A stretch of DNA of 64,000 nt, taken from the NCBI GenBank assembly GCA_023411715.1, contig JAEYOM010000196.1, positions 1 to 64,000 of the forward strand, given 5' to 3'. Under the pieces are notes generated by a model. It was not told the origin of the DNA, searched no databases, and was given only the letters and a program-made list of their open reading frames with translations. The position numbers were made by a program, and so were the translations under genes. Below, in pieces: positions 44,057 through 52,770 of the stretch (within the stretch, counting starts at the first letter, position 1; each line of letters starts with the position of its first letter). The DNA is from Bacillota bacterium. Its GTDB lineage: Bacteria; Bacillota; Clostridia; Acetivibrionales; DTU013.

Positions 44057-45016
44057 TCATAGGTTTACTGCGTTGAGAACCTTTCCGCTTAAAAATGCGG
44101 TTAGATTATCAATGGCAATATTCATCAATCTTGCACGTGATTCCTTGGGCGCCCATGCAATATGAGGAGTGATGATGCAATTCTTCGCCTTCAGCAATGG
44201 ATTATCCTCCCTGATCGGTTCAGTTGACACCACGTCCATAGCCGCCGCAGCCACCTTGCCGCTGTTCAGTGCCAGTGCGAGGTCTTCCTCTACGATCAGC
44301 GGACCCCTGGAGGTATTGATAATGATAACACCATCCTTCATTTTCCCGATGTTTTCCTTATTGATGATCCCCTTCGTGCTATCGAACAGCGGGCAATGCA
44401 GACTGATAATGTCGGATCCTGCCAGCAGCTCGTCAAGCTCAGCATACCGGATATTTTCATTTTCAACTGAGGCATCCTTATAGCTGTCATACGCCAGCAC
44501 TTTCATTCCCATGGCCTGGGCAACCATTGCCACTGAACGGCCGATCCTTCCAAAGCCGATAATACCCATTGTCTTTCCGGCAAGCTCCATGAGCGGATAA
44601 TTCCAAAAGCAGAAATCCGGGCATTTGGTCCACTCGCCCTTTTTCACCGATTCGGAATGTTCCCATACATGATGGCAGATCTCAAGCAGAAGCGCAAAGG
44701 TATACTGGGCAACAGCCGTCGTCCCATATGTGGGTATGTTTGTCACAATTACCCCGGAGTCCTTGGCAGCCTGCGTATCTACGACATTGTATCCGGTTGC
44801 AAGGACGCCGACATATTTGATATTCGGATGCTTAATGAATATCTCCCTTGAAAGAGGGGTCTTATTTGTAAAAATTATTTCCGCATCGCCTATTCTCTCT
44901 GATATTTTATCGGCTGGCGTACGGTCAAACACCGTTAATTCTCCGAGTGCTTCAAGCCCGTCCCAGTTAAGGTCTCCGGGATTGAGCGTAAAACCATCCA
45001 AAACTACTATTTTCGT
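44057..45016 (-). CDS. D-isomer-specific 2-hydroxyacid dehydrogenase; start possibly ACG
   Basis: About 319 residues. The NAD-binding loop is MGIIGFGRIGRSVAMVA. Catalytic residues are Arg in INTSRGPLIVEED, Glu in DVVSTEPIRED and His in ITPHIAWAPKESR. Members reduce 2-oxo acids or oxidise D-2-hydroxyacids such as glycerate or lactate. It is the last gene of the island operon. The start is unusual: AGGTGA is followed at good spacing by ACG AAA ATA GTA, where relatives begin M-K-I-V. The TTG at 45049 has no ribosome binding site and the GTG at 45025 is too close to one. I give the ACG, with doubt. Confidence 0.82.
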   Translation of the reverse strand, partial: TKIVVLDGFTLNPGDLNWDGLEALGELTVFDRTPADKISERIGDAEIIFTNKTPLSREIFIKHPNIKYVGVLATGYNVVDTQAAKDSGVIVTNIPTYGTTAVAQYTFALLLEICHHVWEHSESVKKGEWTKCPDFCFWNYPLMELAGKTMGIIGFGRIGRSVAMVAQAMGMKVLAYDSYKDASVENENIRYAELDELLAGSDIISLHCPLFDSTKGIINKENIGKMKDGVIIINTSRGPLIVEEDLALALNSGKVAAAAMDVVSTEPIREDNPLLKAKNCIITPHIAWAPKESRARLMNIAIDNLTAFLSGKVLNAVNL

Positions 45017-45068
45017 AATAATCACCTTCCCTGATTTTGAATTCCGCAAATAATCATTCTAGTTTCTG

Positions 45069-46379
45069 CTAATCCTCTTCACCGCGTGCGAGTTTTACAT
45101 GAGAATCAGCCATTTCGTAGCCTGCCGCCTGAGCGCAGGCAGTATTCAGATCAAGCGCCGTCACGGCTGTTGCTGCAATTTCCGCCAGACGCAGCACATT
45201 TGAATTATCATCCACACTTGTGCCGAATCCTCCGCATCCGATGAGGTTGAGCGCCTCTTTTGCCGTCCCAAACATGGTGCCGCCTCCTATGGTTGCAAGC
45301 TCCATGCAAGGCAGACTGACCATGAAGTGCACTCCGTTGTCGTTCGCATCTGCCTGTACAAAGCAGCTTGCCGACGAAATAACATGAGCCAGATCTTGTC
45401 CTGTGGCTGCATAAAAAGCAGCTACAGCATTTGCAGCATTTACATTGAAGCCTGCGATCGTGCCGCTGAAGCAGGATCCGAGATAGCATTTGTGGAATAC
45501 CGTCTTTTCCACGCTTCTTGGATTTACACCCTTTTTGAATACAGCTTTGAGTACTTCGTCCGGTATGAACACCTCCGTCTCCACTGATTTTCCACGTCCA
45601 TTCAAAACATTGATGTGAGACGACTTTTTATCGCTGCAGAGATTGCTGCTGATGGTAATCAGCTTCCAATCCGGCATCATTGACAGGATTCCGCGCGTTA
45701 TATCGGCGGAAGCCTTTGTAACGCCGTTCATGCCCATTGCATCTCCCGTCTTGAATAACATGCGCAGGAATACCTTTGTTCCCAGCTGGTACGGATCTAT
45801 GTTTTCAAGCCTTACAAACGGGTCTTTTGACAGTTTGGCAAGTTGCTCAAACAATTGCCTGTCTGTCCGGATCCTGTCGCAGAATTCATGTGCTTTTACG
45901 ATGTCGGGCGCTTCGATCAAAGGCGCTCTTGTCATGCCGTCAAAATGTACCATCGTGTTCAGGCCGCCCGCCATGTTGATCGCCTTGATCCCGCGCTGTA
46001 CTCCCGCAACAAGGGCAGCTTCGTTGGTGGCGAGCGGAATGTATACCTTTTCCTTTACAAATTGTCCGTTGATCTGTACAGGACCTGCAATGCCAAACGG
46101 AATGACCGCCGCGCCGATCTTCCCCTCTATGCCCGAAAGGATCCTCTCTCCTCCGACCAGCGAGCAATTGTCTACCCTGGTGTTTTTAATCTGCTTCAGC
46201 GATACGCCTGTCGCTTCTTCTGTAACCTCGCAGCGGATGATTGCAGCATCATTGCATGCTTCCTTTACCATTGCCGCATCGGATCCGTAGACATCTGTGA
46301 ATATTACAGTTTCAAGATTCTGACTTTTTATTTCTCCCGAAGCATATTTTGACTTGATTTCACTTAATTTATCTTTCAT
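45069..46379 (-). CDS. 3-hydroxy-3-methylglutaryl-CoA reductase (class I-type)
   Basis: A 436-residue soluble enzyme. Catalytic residues of class I enzymes are all present: Glu in YIPLATNEAALVAGVQRG, Lys in NLCSDKKSSHIN, Asp in YAATGQDLAH and His in EMADSHVKLAR. The cofactor loop is GDAMGMNGVTKAS. GKIGAAVIPFGIAGPVQING resembles the class I (eukaryal/archaeal) substrate region, not the class II bacterial type. It interconverts HMG-CoA and mevalonate. AAGGGG precedes the ATG at 46379. HMG-CoA lyase is 13 bp upstream in the operon. No HMG-CoA synthase or mevalonate kinase is present, so a degradative direction is likely (inference). Confidence 0.85.
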   Translation of the reverse strand: MKDKLSEIKSKYASGEIKSQNLETVIFTDVYGSDAAMVKEACNDAAIIRCEVTEEATGVSLKQIKNTRVDNCSLVGGERILSGIEGKIGAAVIPFGIAGPVQINGQFVKEKVYIPLATNEAALVAGVQRGIKAINMAGGLNTMVHFDGMTRAPLIEAPDIVKAHEFCDRIRTDRQLFEQLAKLSKDPFVRLENIDPYQLGTKVFLRMLFKTGDAMGMNGVTKASADITRGILSMMPDWKLITISSNLCSDKKSSHINVLNGRGKSVETEVFIPDEVLKAVFKKGVNPRSVEKTVFHKCYLGSCFSGTIAGFNVNAANAVAAFYAATGQDLAHVISSASCFVQADANDNGVHFMVSLPCMELATIGGGTMFGTAKEALNLIGCGGFGTSVDDNSNVLRLAEIAATAVTALDLNTACAQAAGYEMADSHVKLARGEED

Positions 46380-46392
46380 CACTATCAACCCC

Positions 46393-47280
46393 TTAACAGC
46401 ATTTTTGGTGTAGCAGCGTACTGAGAGTCTGTGCGTATTGACCTGCTTCAATGATTTTTGGCAGGTCGATACCCGTTTCGATCCCCATCCTATGGAACAT
46501 TTCAACCAATATCTCCGTCTGGCAGTTGCCCTTTGCTCCGGGCGCATACGGGCATCCGCCGAGGCCGCCTGCAGCGCCGTCAAAGATAGTTATTCCTGCC
46601 TGAAGCGATGCAAAATTGTTTGAAAATTCCAGTCCGTTGAATTTGTGATAGTGGACTGCGAGGCTTGCACGTGTCAGCTTTTCCTTGATCATCTTCGGTA
46701 TTTCGTACGCAGTGATAGGATTTGCCATTCCCGTTGTATCACCCAGCGATATTTCATATGAACCAAAGCTTTCGAGTGCCAGTGCTGTTTCCAGTGCCAG
46801 TTCCGCGGGCATATCTCCCTCGATCGGACAGCCGAACACTGTGGCAATGTAGGAACGGACCTTTACTCCGTTCTCCTTTGCCGTCTTGTTGATTCGTTCG
46901 ATTTCGTTCAAGGATTCCGCCCTGCTCATGTTCAGGTTCTTCTTGTTGTGGCTTTCGCTGGTGCTCATAATGGTGACAACTTCTTTCAGTCCGCACTCTA
47001 TGGCAAGTTCGAGCCCCCTCATGTTCGGGATCAGGGCATTATACGTAACGCCCTCTTTCTGTTCGATTCCCGCAACTACCGCTTTAGCATCCGCCATCTG
47101 CGGAACCCACTTCGGATGTACAAACGATGTTACCTCTATTCTCTGGCAGCCCGCATCCGTCAAGCGGTTTACAAGTTCGATTTTCTTTTCAGTCGGAATG
47201 AATTCCGGCTCGGGCTGAAGCCCATCCCTCGGTCCCACTTCAAAAATGGATACCCTTTTGGGAAATAATGCCTTGTCCAT
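46393..47280 (-). CDS. Hydroxymethylglutaryl-CoA lyase
   Basis: A 295-residue TIM-barrel lyase. It has VSIFEVGPRDGLQPEPEFIP (catalytic Arg and metal-binding Asp), EVTSFVHPKWVPQMADAKAV, the metal His pair in AVHYHKFNGLE, the catalytic Cys in GGLGGCPYAPGAKGN and the metal Asn in the same loop. The usual HDTYG after the His pair is replaced by HKFNG, a departure that could widen the substrate range. It splits HMG-CoA to acetyl-CoA and acetoacetate. The ATG at 47280 has GGAGGAG 7 nt before it. It lies between the reductase and a zinc dehydrogenase. Confidence 0.87.
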   Translation of the reverse strand: MDKALFPKRVSIFEVGPRDGLQPEPEFIPTEKKIELVNRLTDAGCQRIEVTSFVHPKWVPQMADAKAVVAGIEQKEGVTYNALIPNMRGLELAIECGLKEVVTIMSTSESHNKKNLNMSRAESLNEIERINKTAKENGVKVRSYIATVFGCPIEGDMPAELALETALALESFGSYEISLGDTTGMANPITAYEIPKMIKEKLTRASLAVHYHKFNGLEFSNNFASLQAGITIFDGAAGGLGGCPYAPGAKGNCQTEILVEMFHRMGIETGIDLPKIIEAGQYAQTLSTLLHQKCC

Positions 47281-47315
47281 ATTCATTCTCCTCCGTTAAC
47301 TACAAGGTAATACCC

Positions 47316-48350
47316 TTATGGTGTCATTACAGCGCGTCCGTTAAGATCATTGAAATGATCCAGCGCCTTCTGGTATTCCACAATGGGCATGACCTCTCCG
47401 ACATAAGCTTCAAGATTGATTTTTCCGTTATTCACAAGACGCATCAGCAGATCCCATGTCTTGAACATGTGCCTGCCGTACAGGCCCTTGATCTTGAGCT
47501 CCCGGTACACCACACGGTACATAAAGTTCGGAATGGCAAGCTCTCCTTCGACCATACCCACATGCACCAGTGTGCCGGCTGTAGCCAATGCATCAATTGC
47601 CTGATTGATGACCCTTTTATTCCCGGTGAAATCCACTACGCAATCCAAGCCCTGTCCATCGGTCTGCTCTTTGGATATCCTGACGATATCTTCCTTCAAG
47701 CCGTTTACCGCTATATCCGCACCAACCTTCAAACTGTACGCAAGTCTGCTTTCATTCACATCCAATGCGATTACCTTGGTTGCTCCAAGTATTTTGGCCA
47801 TCTCACAGGCCATAAGCCCGATTGTGCCAACACCCAGTATTGCAATGTTCTTACCGCTCGGCTCAGCTTTCTGCAAAGCATGCAGAGCAGTACCAAGAGG
47901 TTCCAGCAGCGACATCTGTACAAAGTCGGCATCGTCTGCCAGCTTGATGGCCGATATTTCAGGCAGTCGGATATATTCCGCAAAGCACCCGTCGACATTT
48001 CTTCCGAGCACACCCATATTATTTGTGCAGATGTGCTGGTTGTCCGTCCTGCATTCATGGCAGTACCCGCACGGGATATGTGTTTCACCTGCTACCCGAT
48101 CTCCCGGCTTAAAGTTTTTTACCAGACGGCCTACCGCTTCCACCTCGCCCGAGAATTCATGGCCCAGTGTAAACGGAAGGTCGTAGTTTGCGGAAGCCAC
48201 CAGCGGAGTCCATTCAAAAACTTCAACGTCCGACTTGCACATCGCAGCAGCTTTTACCCTTACCAAAAGATCGTGTTCGCCTATCACGGGCACGGGGATA
48301 TCAACAAAATCCGCCCCGGACCCGGGTTTTATCTTCCTTAATGCTCTCAT
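47316..48350 (-). CDS. Zinc-dependent medium-chain dehydrogenase (threonine/sorbitol dehydrogenase-like)
   Basis: A 344-residue MDR enzyme. The catalytic zinc site uses Cys in AAAMCKSDVEVFEW and His-Glu in FTLGHEFSGEVEAVG. The structural zinc site is the four-Cys loop CGYCHECRTDNQHIC. The NAD loop is AILGVGTIGLMACEMAKILG. The pattern GETHIPCGYCHEC and GVLGRNVDGCFAEYIRLPE is like L-threonine 3-dehydrogenase, but polyol dehydrogenases share it. Within a sugar operon a polyol or sugar-acid substrate is more likely. AGGGATAGG precedes the ATG. Confidence 0.86.
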   Translation of the reverse strand: MRALRKIKPGSGADFVDIPVPVIGEHDLLVRVKAAAMCKSDVEVFEWTPLVASANYDLPFTLGHEFSGEVEAVGRLVKNFKPGDRVAGETHIPCGYCHECRTDNQHICTNNMGVLGRNVDGCFAEYIRLPEISAIKLADDADFVQMSLLEPLGTALHALQKAEPSGKNIAILGVGTIGLMACEMAKILGATKVIALDVNESRLAYSLKVGADIAVNGLKEDIVRISKEQTDGQGLDCVVDFTGNKRVINQAIDALATAGTLVHVGMVEGELAIPNFMYRVVYRELKIKGLYGRHMFKTWDLLMRLVNNGKINLEAYVGEVMPIVEYQKALDHFNDLNGRAVMTP

Positions 48351-48428
48351 CCTATCCCTCGCTTTCTTTCCGGATTGTTATCCAGAACCGCGTTTTAAGA
48401 AATCCGTACAATAATTCCCTTCCTGACA

Positions 48429-50663
48429 CTATCTGACAATAATATCAGTATAATTGTCTGAAAGCTCAGCGCCGGTATTATCAAGCACCTTCATTTTTAC
48501 AACATATTCACCGGATGCATCCACTGGAATATTCCATACAATGTGGTCTATGATATATGCGGAATCCGGTTCGAGATTCGACACAAACGAATTCTTGCAT
48601 GCTACAGCACCGGTTGCCTTGTTGACGATCTGCCATTCCACCTTGCAGTCCTTCAGCGCTCCCAAATCATTGGTGATCCAGACCTTGCCCATAAAAGTAG
48701 TGGAAGGGTGATAAATCTTATCCCTGCCGATGATATAGGGATCGGCATTCCACTCAAGGCTGACCAGGACAGGCGTATATACTGCCTTCATCGAATCATA
48801 CACCTTGTACGGCCTGCGGTAGTAGTCCAGCAGTCCGGAACCGATCATCGCACAGGCATCCGACCAGTAATAGAGGTACATGGAGCCTACGGGAGCATAC
48901 TTCCTCTGACGACAGGCCTCGATTTGTTCCTTGACTACCTTTGCCTCATACTCCTGGCTATTGTTGATAAATTCTTCAACGGAATTTCCCATTTCCACCT
49001 TGGCAAACTTAAATGTCAGGTCATAGAAAAGTCCCCAGTATTCCCATGTATCCCAGTGCGGCGGCCACATCTTGTCTTCCGGAATAAACGTCTTGAGGGT
49101 CTCCATGCAGGGAATCGACTGTGCGCCGAATTCAACGACATTGGGCTGGAAAGTCACCTTTTTTACATCGGTGTCGCCGTCATGGCAGCAGCCGATCATG
49201 AAGTTCTGGACGCCTTCCCTGTAATCCCCCTTGTGGATCCAGCGGGTCGGATCAACCGTCCCCAAGGTCTCTTTCAGGACTTCACACAGGCGGAAAAAGT
49301 TGTTCGGTCTTTCAGTAAAGTTGTAGATTTCCGGTTCCTTGAATGTGGACCACATGCCGAGAGACGCATGATTATACAACATTTCGCCCATTTCCCTGAT
49401 CATTTCGCCGGCACGGTCAATAAAATCATCGGAATCGCTTACACAGTAATGCAGCGGGAATACCTGCCACACCAAAAAGCCCATCTCGTCACAAAGTGTG
49501 TAAAAGCCGTCCTTTTCAACATGACTGCCTATACGAATCGAGTTGATGTTCATGTCAAGCATTTTATTGAGGTCTTCAATCCACATTTTTTCATTTGCGA
49601 CGGACATCCAGTTGCTTGAAATATACCTCATGCCGCGCAGGAACATCTGCCTTCCGTTGAGCTTCCATGTGCCTGTCTTTTCATCATGTTCCACTTCCTT
49701 GATGCCGAAATTCTGATGAAGCACATCATTGCATACACGGAAAGCGGCAGTATACATATCGGGCCTGCCTTGATCCCATGTCCACCAAAGTTTTGCATTT
49801 TCAACGGTCAAAGTCAGCTTCAGGGTGTTTATGCCAGGCTGAAGCACTACACTGCGTGTCCGTTTGCCTTCATAGGCTTCTTCAAAGTTGTAAGGCTTCA
49901 CCGTCATTTCGATATCCGTTGAGATCACTTTCTTTGTAGTGTTGTTGATCCGGACATCTGCTGTGACAAGGCCGGTTCCGTCATATTTATCCATACCGTC
50001 GCCTGCCCAGTCCTTCTTCTTTACAACACGGGTGAATATTTTAACGTATTCAATAAAAACGTCTTCGCGTGCTATGAGGGATACATCATCCCAAATACCG
50101 CCGCTGTTGCCGTCGCCGCGGAATTTGGTCATGGATCCCGGACGGTGCATGGCATCTATCATATGACCCTTTACAAGATCGATGTCTACAGCCTGATGCC
50201 TTTTAAAATCCTTGGATAACGGATTCTCGGAATCTATCGCGAGTTTGTACTCGGCATTGGCCCTGGGCGCATTGTCACGGACAACCAATATGTTTTCGAA
50301 GTCCGTTTTCACATAGTCCGTAACATCAAATTCAAACGGATTGAACATCCCCTCATGAGAGCCTATAAACTGTCCGTTCAGCCATACATCCGCATAATAA
50401 TCGACTCCGGCGAAGTGAAGGAACATTCTCTTTCCCTCATAACCGGCCGGTACCTTGAAGGAAGTTTTAAACCAAATCGCTCCAAAGTAGTCTCCTACCT
50501 CTGTAAGGTACCAGTTCGTCGGTATCTCCATATCCTTCCACTCTAAAAATTTGGTATCTGGCGCGTAGTAGCCCTGCTCTCTCCCTACGTTGTTTTCATC
50601 GATTTTGTATTTCCAGGTACCGTTTAATTCAACTTTTGGATTTTCCGGCAGCATTCTAAACAT
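48429..50663 (-). CDS. Glycoside hydrolase family 2 (beta-galactosidase/glucuronidase-like)
   Basis: A 744-residue cytoplasmic enzyme with GH2 sugar-binding domain (about 10-190: IWFKTSFKVPAGYEGKRMFL; VDYYADVWLNGQFIGSHEGM), an immunoglobulin-like domain (about 195-320) and a TIM barrel (about 325-640), then a C-terminal beta domain. The acid/base Glu is in NHASLGMWSTFKEPE, where the usual Asn-Glu is Lys-Glu. The nucleophile Glu is probably in NVVEFGAQS. The Lys change would alter contacts at the sugar 2-hydroxyl, so specificity may be unusual. TTAGGAGGTAAAGC precedes the ATG. It shares the operon with the sugar importer. Confidence 0.82.
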   Translation of the reverse strand: MFRMLPENPKVELNGTWKYKIDENNVGREQGYYAPDTKFLEWKDMEIPTNWYLTEVGDYFGAIWFKTSFKVPAGYEGKRMFLHFAGVDYYADVWLNGQFIGSHEGMFNPFEFDVTDYVKTDFENILVVRDNAPRANAEYKLAIDSENPLSKDFKRHQAVDIDLVKGHMIDAMHRPGSMTKFRGDGNSGGIWDDVSLIAREDVFIEYVKIFTRVVKKKDWAGDGMDKYDGTGLVTADVRINNTTKKVISTDIEMTVKPYNFEEAYEGKRTRSVVLQPGINTLKLTLTVENAKLWWTWDQGRPDMYTAAFRVCNDVLHQNFGIKEVEHDEKTGTWKLNGRQMFLRGMRYISSNWMSVANEKMWIEDLNKMLDMNINSIRIGSHVEKDGFYTLCDEMGFLVWQVFPLHYCVSDSDDFIDRAGEMIREMGEMLYNHASLGMWSTFKEPEIYNFTERPNNFFRLCEVLKETLGTVDPTRWIHKGDYREGVQNFMIGCCHDGDTDVKKVTFQPNVVEFGAQSIPCMETLKTFIPEDKMWPPHWDTWEYWGLFYDLTFKFAKVEMGNSVEEFINNSQEYEAKVVKEQIEACRQRKYAPVGSMYLYYWSDACAMIGSGLLDYYRRPYKVYDSMKAVYTPVLVSLEWNADPYIIGRDKIYHPSTTFMGKVWITNDLGALKDCKVEWQIVNKATGAVACKNSFVSNLEPDSAYIIDHIVWNIPVDASGEYVVKMKVLDNTGAELSDNYTDIIVR

Positions 50664-50709
50664 GCTTTACCTCCTAATTTGTAAGATGATTTGAAATAAA
50701 CCATCCTAT

Positions 50710-51141
50710 TTATGCATTTTCAAACAGCTTTTTCACATTTTCAGGCGTTGAACGCCTTTCGAGATTACATTCATCCACTTCAACCATAATAATTTCAAGA
50801 AGATACATGGTCTCGCTGCCATACTCCAGATGTCCCGAATAGACCTGATCCGGATCCGATGCAACGATATGAAAATGAGCAACGCCTCCAAAAACGGATC
50901 CGACCAGGGAACCGATCTCCATAGGACGTTCAACGGTCACAAATTCATCGGATGCCGCAGCCCCCATATCTGTCGGACGGTGGTAATTCAACTTCTGTAT
51001 GGAGCCGACCGCACTTCCCACAATGGCGTTCTCTATACCGGCCGCCTTAAGCGCATCACAGATGCCCTCAATAATGTCTTCACCCCGTTCCAGTTCAATA
51101 ATTAGTGTTCTGCCAAGACCTCCTGATTTGAAGCTTTTCAT
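50710..51141 (-). CDS. PPC/DUF296-domain protein
   Basis: A 143-residue protein of the plants-and-prokaryotes conserved domain. The core shows GRTLIIELERGEDIIEGICD, ENAIVGSAVGSIQKLNYH and the metal-binding HFHIVASDPDQVYSGHLEYG. It lacks a DNA-binding AT-hook. Bacterial members form trimers and may bind a metal or cofactor; no reaction is established. In this operon it could be an isomerase-like or carrier protein, which is inference. GGAGGGCGAA precedes the ATG. Confidence 0.8.
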   Translation of the reverse strand: MKSFKSGGLGRTLIIELERGEDIIEGICDALKAAGIENAIVGSAVGSIQKLNYHRPTDMGAAASDEFVTVERPMEIGSLVGSVFGGVAHFHIVASDPDQVYSGHLEYGSETMYLLEIIMVEVDECNLERRSTPENVKKLFENA

Positions 51142-51239
51142 TTCGCCCTCCTGATAAGCAAAATATTATACAGATTACTTAAAATATATTTAAAAATTAA
51201 CTGATTTCGAAGTTCACGCTCTTGATTGACCCGGATTAT

Positions 51240-51277
51240 CCGGGGAACAAGTTCTTCTTGAAAGGCTTGATCCCCGG
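51240..51277 (-). terminator. 12-bp hairpin after the solute-binding protein gene
   Basis: CCGGGGAACAAG (51240-51251) and CTTGATCCCCGG (51266-51277) pair with one mismatch. No T-run follows on the minus strand. Such hairpins often protect the abundant binding-protein mRNA segment while allowing some read-through into the downstream genes. Confidence 0.55.
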
Positions 51278-51339
51278 TAACCCATAAGTTTTCACATATG
51301 CAGGGCATTCCTGCAATTTCAGGTTTTACAGCGACTCAA

Positions 51340-52713
51340 TTATTTGAGCAGGGTCTCTGCCGCCTTGAAGTGAGCATCTACTGCCTGATCAACCGTCATT
51401 CTCCCATATAAAACTTCATCGATTTTCTTGTAAAGATCATCAACAATTGCTCCGTAACCGGATGGCCTTCCATTGAAGGGTTCGATCGTATTGAGGATGT
51501 TCTGCATCATGGAGACTTCTTTCTTTTTCGCTACGTCGACTTTATTTGTCAAATCCAGTTTGTCAGTCAGTTTTCCCTGGATTTCCGTGGATCCCGGAAC
51601 TCCGATATCCATGTCGTAGGTTTCCTGAAGCTGCCAATTGTTAGCCATTTCATTGACGAATTGAGCCGCTTCATCCACTTTTTTCGATGTTCCGGAAATT
51701 CCCCAGGTGGAGCATACTGCCGCTTCTACGTTCTTTTTCGTCGCCTCGTCAGCTACAGGGAAACGAACCATATCCAAATCATCATTAACAGATGCCTGGA
51801 ATATCTTCAACTGGTTCGCATTTGTTCCCCACATGGCTATTTTACCCTTACCAGCCAGAGAGTCTGCGAACTGTTTCGTACGGTCTTCCTGTATGACTTC
51901 CATCGGACCGTTCACACCTGCTTTATACAGATCCAGATAGTAATTCAGGTACTTTGCCAATATTTCCTTGGTGTATCCAAGAGACTTGCCGTCTTCCGAT
52001 GTAACGCCATATACGCCGTAATTCCTTGCAAAGTTCTCAATCGTATATTCTGCGCGTTCTGTGAGTCCGGATGCGTAGGTGCCCTGAGGAAGCACTTTTG
52101 CCAAGCCCTTCAGGTATTCGGCGATTTCAGTGTAAGTCATCTGATCTTTCGGCAGGGGATAACCTACGCTTTCAATGAGCGTTTTGTTGTATGCCAATAC
52201 ACTTGCCGTATCACCAAATGTAATGCCGACAACCTTGCCGTTATAGGATGAGCTGGAAAGAGCACCGGGTGTAAATTTGGATACATCAATTTTTCCGGCG
52301 TCAATCAAGTCCTGCAGAGGACGCATCAGACCCTTTGAAGCATACTCGCCCAAGTAAGTCAGTTGAACGAGATACGCATCGGGAAGGTTTGAACTTGCAG
52401 CCTGAGTTGCAAGCTTTGTCCAGTAATCGGAATAAGCTGCATACTGGCTTACGACCTTTACATTAGGATATTTCGCCATGTAGTCCTCGATCATTTTTAA
52501 TGTCTTTGCATGTCTTGCTTCGCCGCCCCACCATGCTACAGAAAGCTCATAGGGCTTTTCACTGCTTGTCGTAGCAGCAGCCTGGCCTGTCGAGGTTTGT
52601 GCCGTACCTGCCGTGGACCCCGCCTGATCTGTGGAGCTGGAACCGCACCCAACCAAACCGGAGAGCAAGATTGCCAGAACCAACATCCCGCTTAACACTC
52701 TTTTGATTCTCAT
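51340..52713 (-). CDS. ABC sugar-binding lipoprotein (family 1 solute-binding protein)
   Basis: A 457-residue exported lipoprotein. The signal peptide MRIKRVLSGMLVLAILLSGL is followed by the lipobox VGC (lipidated Cys at 23) and a Ser/Thr/Ala-rich linker to about residue 50. The mature part (PYELSVAWWGGEARHAKTLK onward) is a MalE-type solute-binding fold. Together with the two permeases it imports an oligosaccharide or glycoside. No ATPase gene is in the cluster; a shared MsmK-type ATPase elsewhere is probable. TCCAGGAGGAAAATT-like sequence precedes the ATG. Confidence 0.92.
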   Translation of the reverse strand: MRIKRVLSGMLVLAILLSGLVGCGSSSTDQAGSTAGTAQTSTGQAAATTSSEKPYELSVAWWGGEARHAKTLKMIEDYMAKYPNVKVVSQYAAYSDYWTKLATQAASSNLPDAYLVQLTYLGEYASKGLMRPLQDLIDAGKIDVSKFTPGALSSSSYNGKVVGITFGDTASVLAYNKTLIESVGYPLPKDQMTYTEIAEYLKGLAKVLPQGTYASGLTERAEYTIENFARNYGVYGVTSEDGKSLGYTKEILAKYLNYYLDLYKAGVNGPMEVIQEDRTKQFADSLAGKGKIAMWGTNANQLKIFQASVNDDLDMVRFPVADEATKKNVEAAVCSTWGISGTSKKVDEAAQFVNEMANNWQLQETYDMDIGVPGSTEIQGKLTDKLDLTNKVDVAKKKEVSMMQNILNTIEPFNGRPSGYGAIVDDLYKKIDEVLYGRMTVDQAVDAHFKAAETLLK

Positions 52714-52770
52714 AATTTTCCTCCTGGAATTTATTTTTAAAACCGGGCTACTGACCCGGAAATAAACGGA

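Noticed and set aside
47268..48341. 357-residue plus-strand frame
   Set aside because: Antisense to the zinc dehydrogenase, which has all zinc-ligand motifs on the minus strand.
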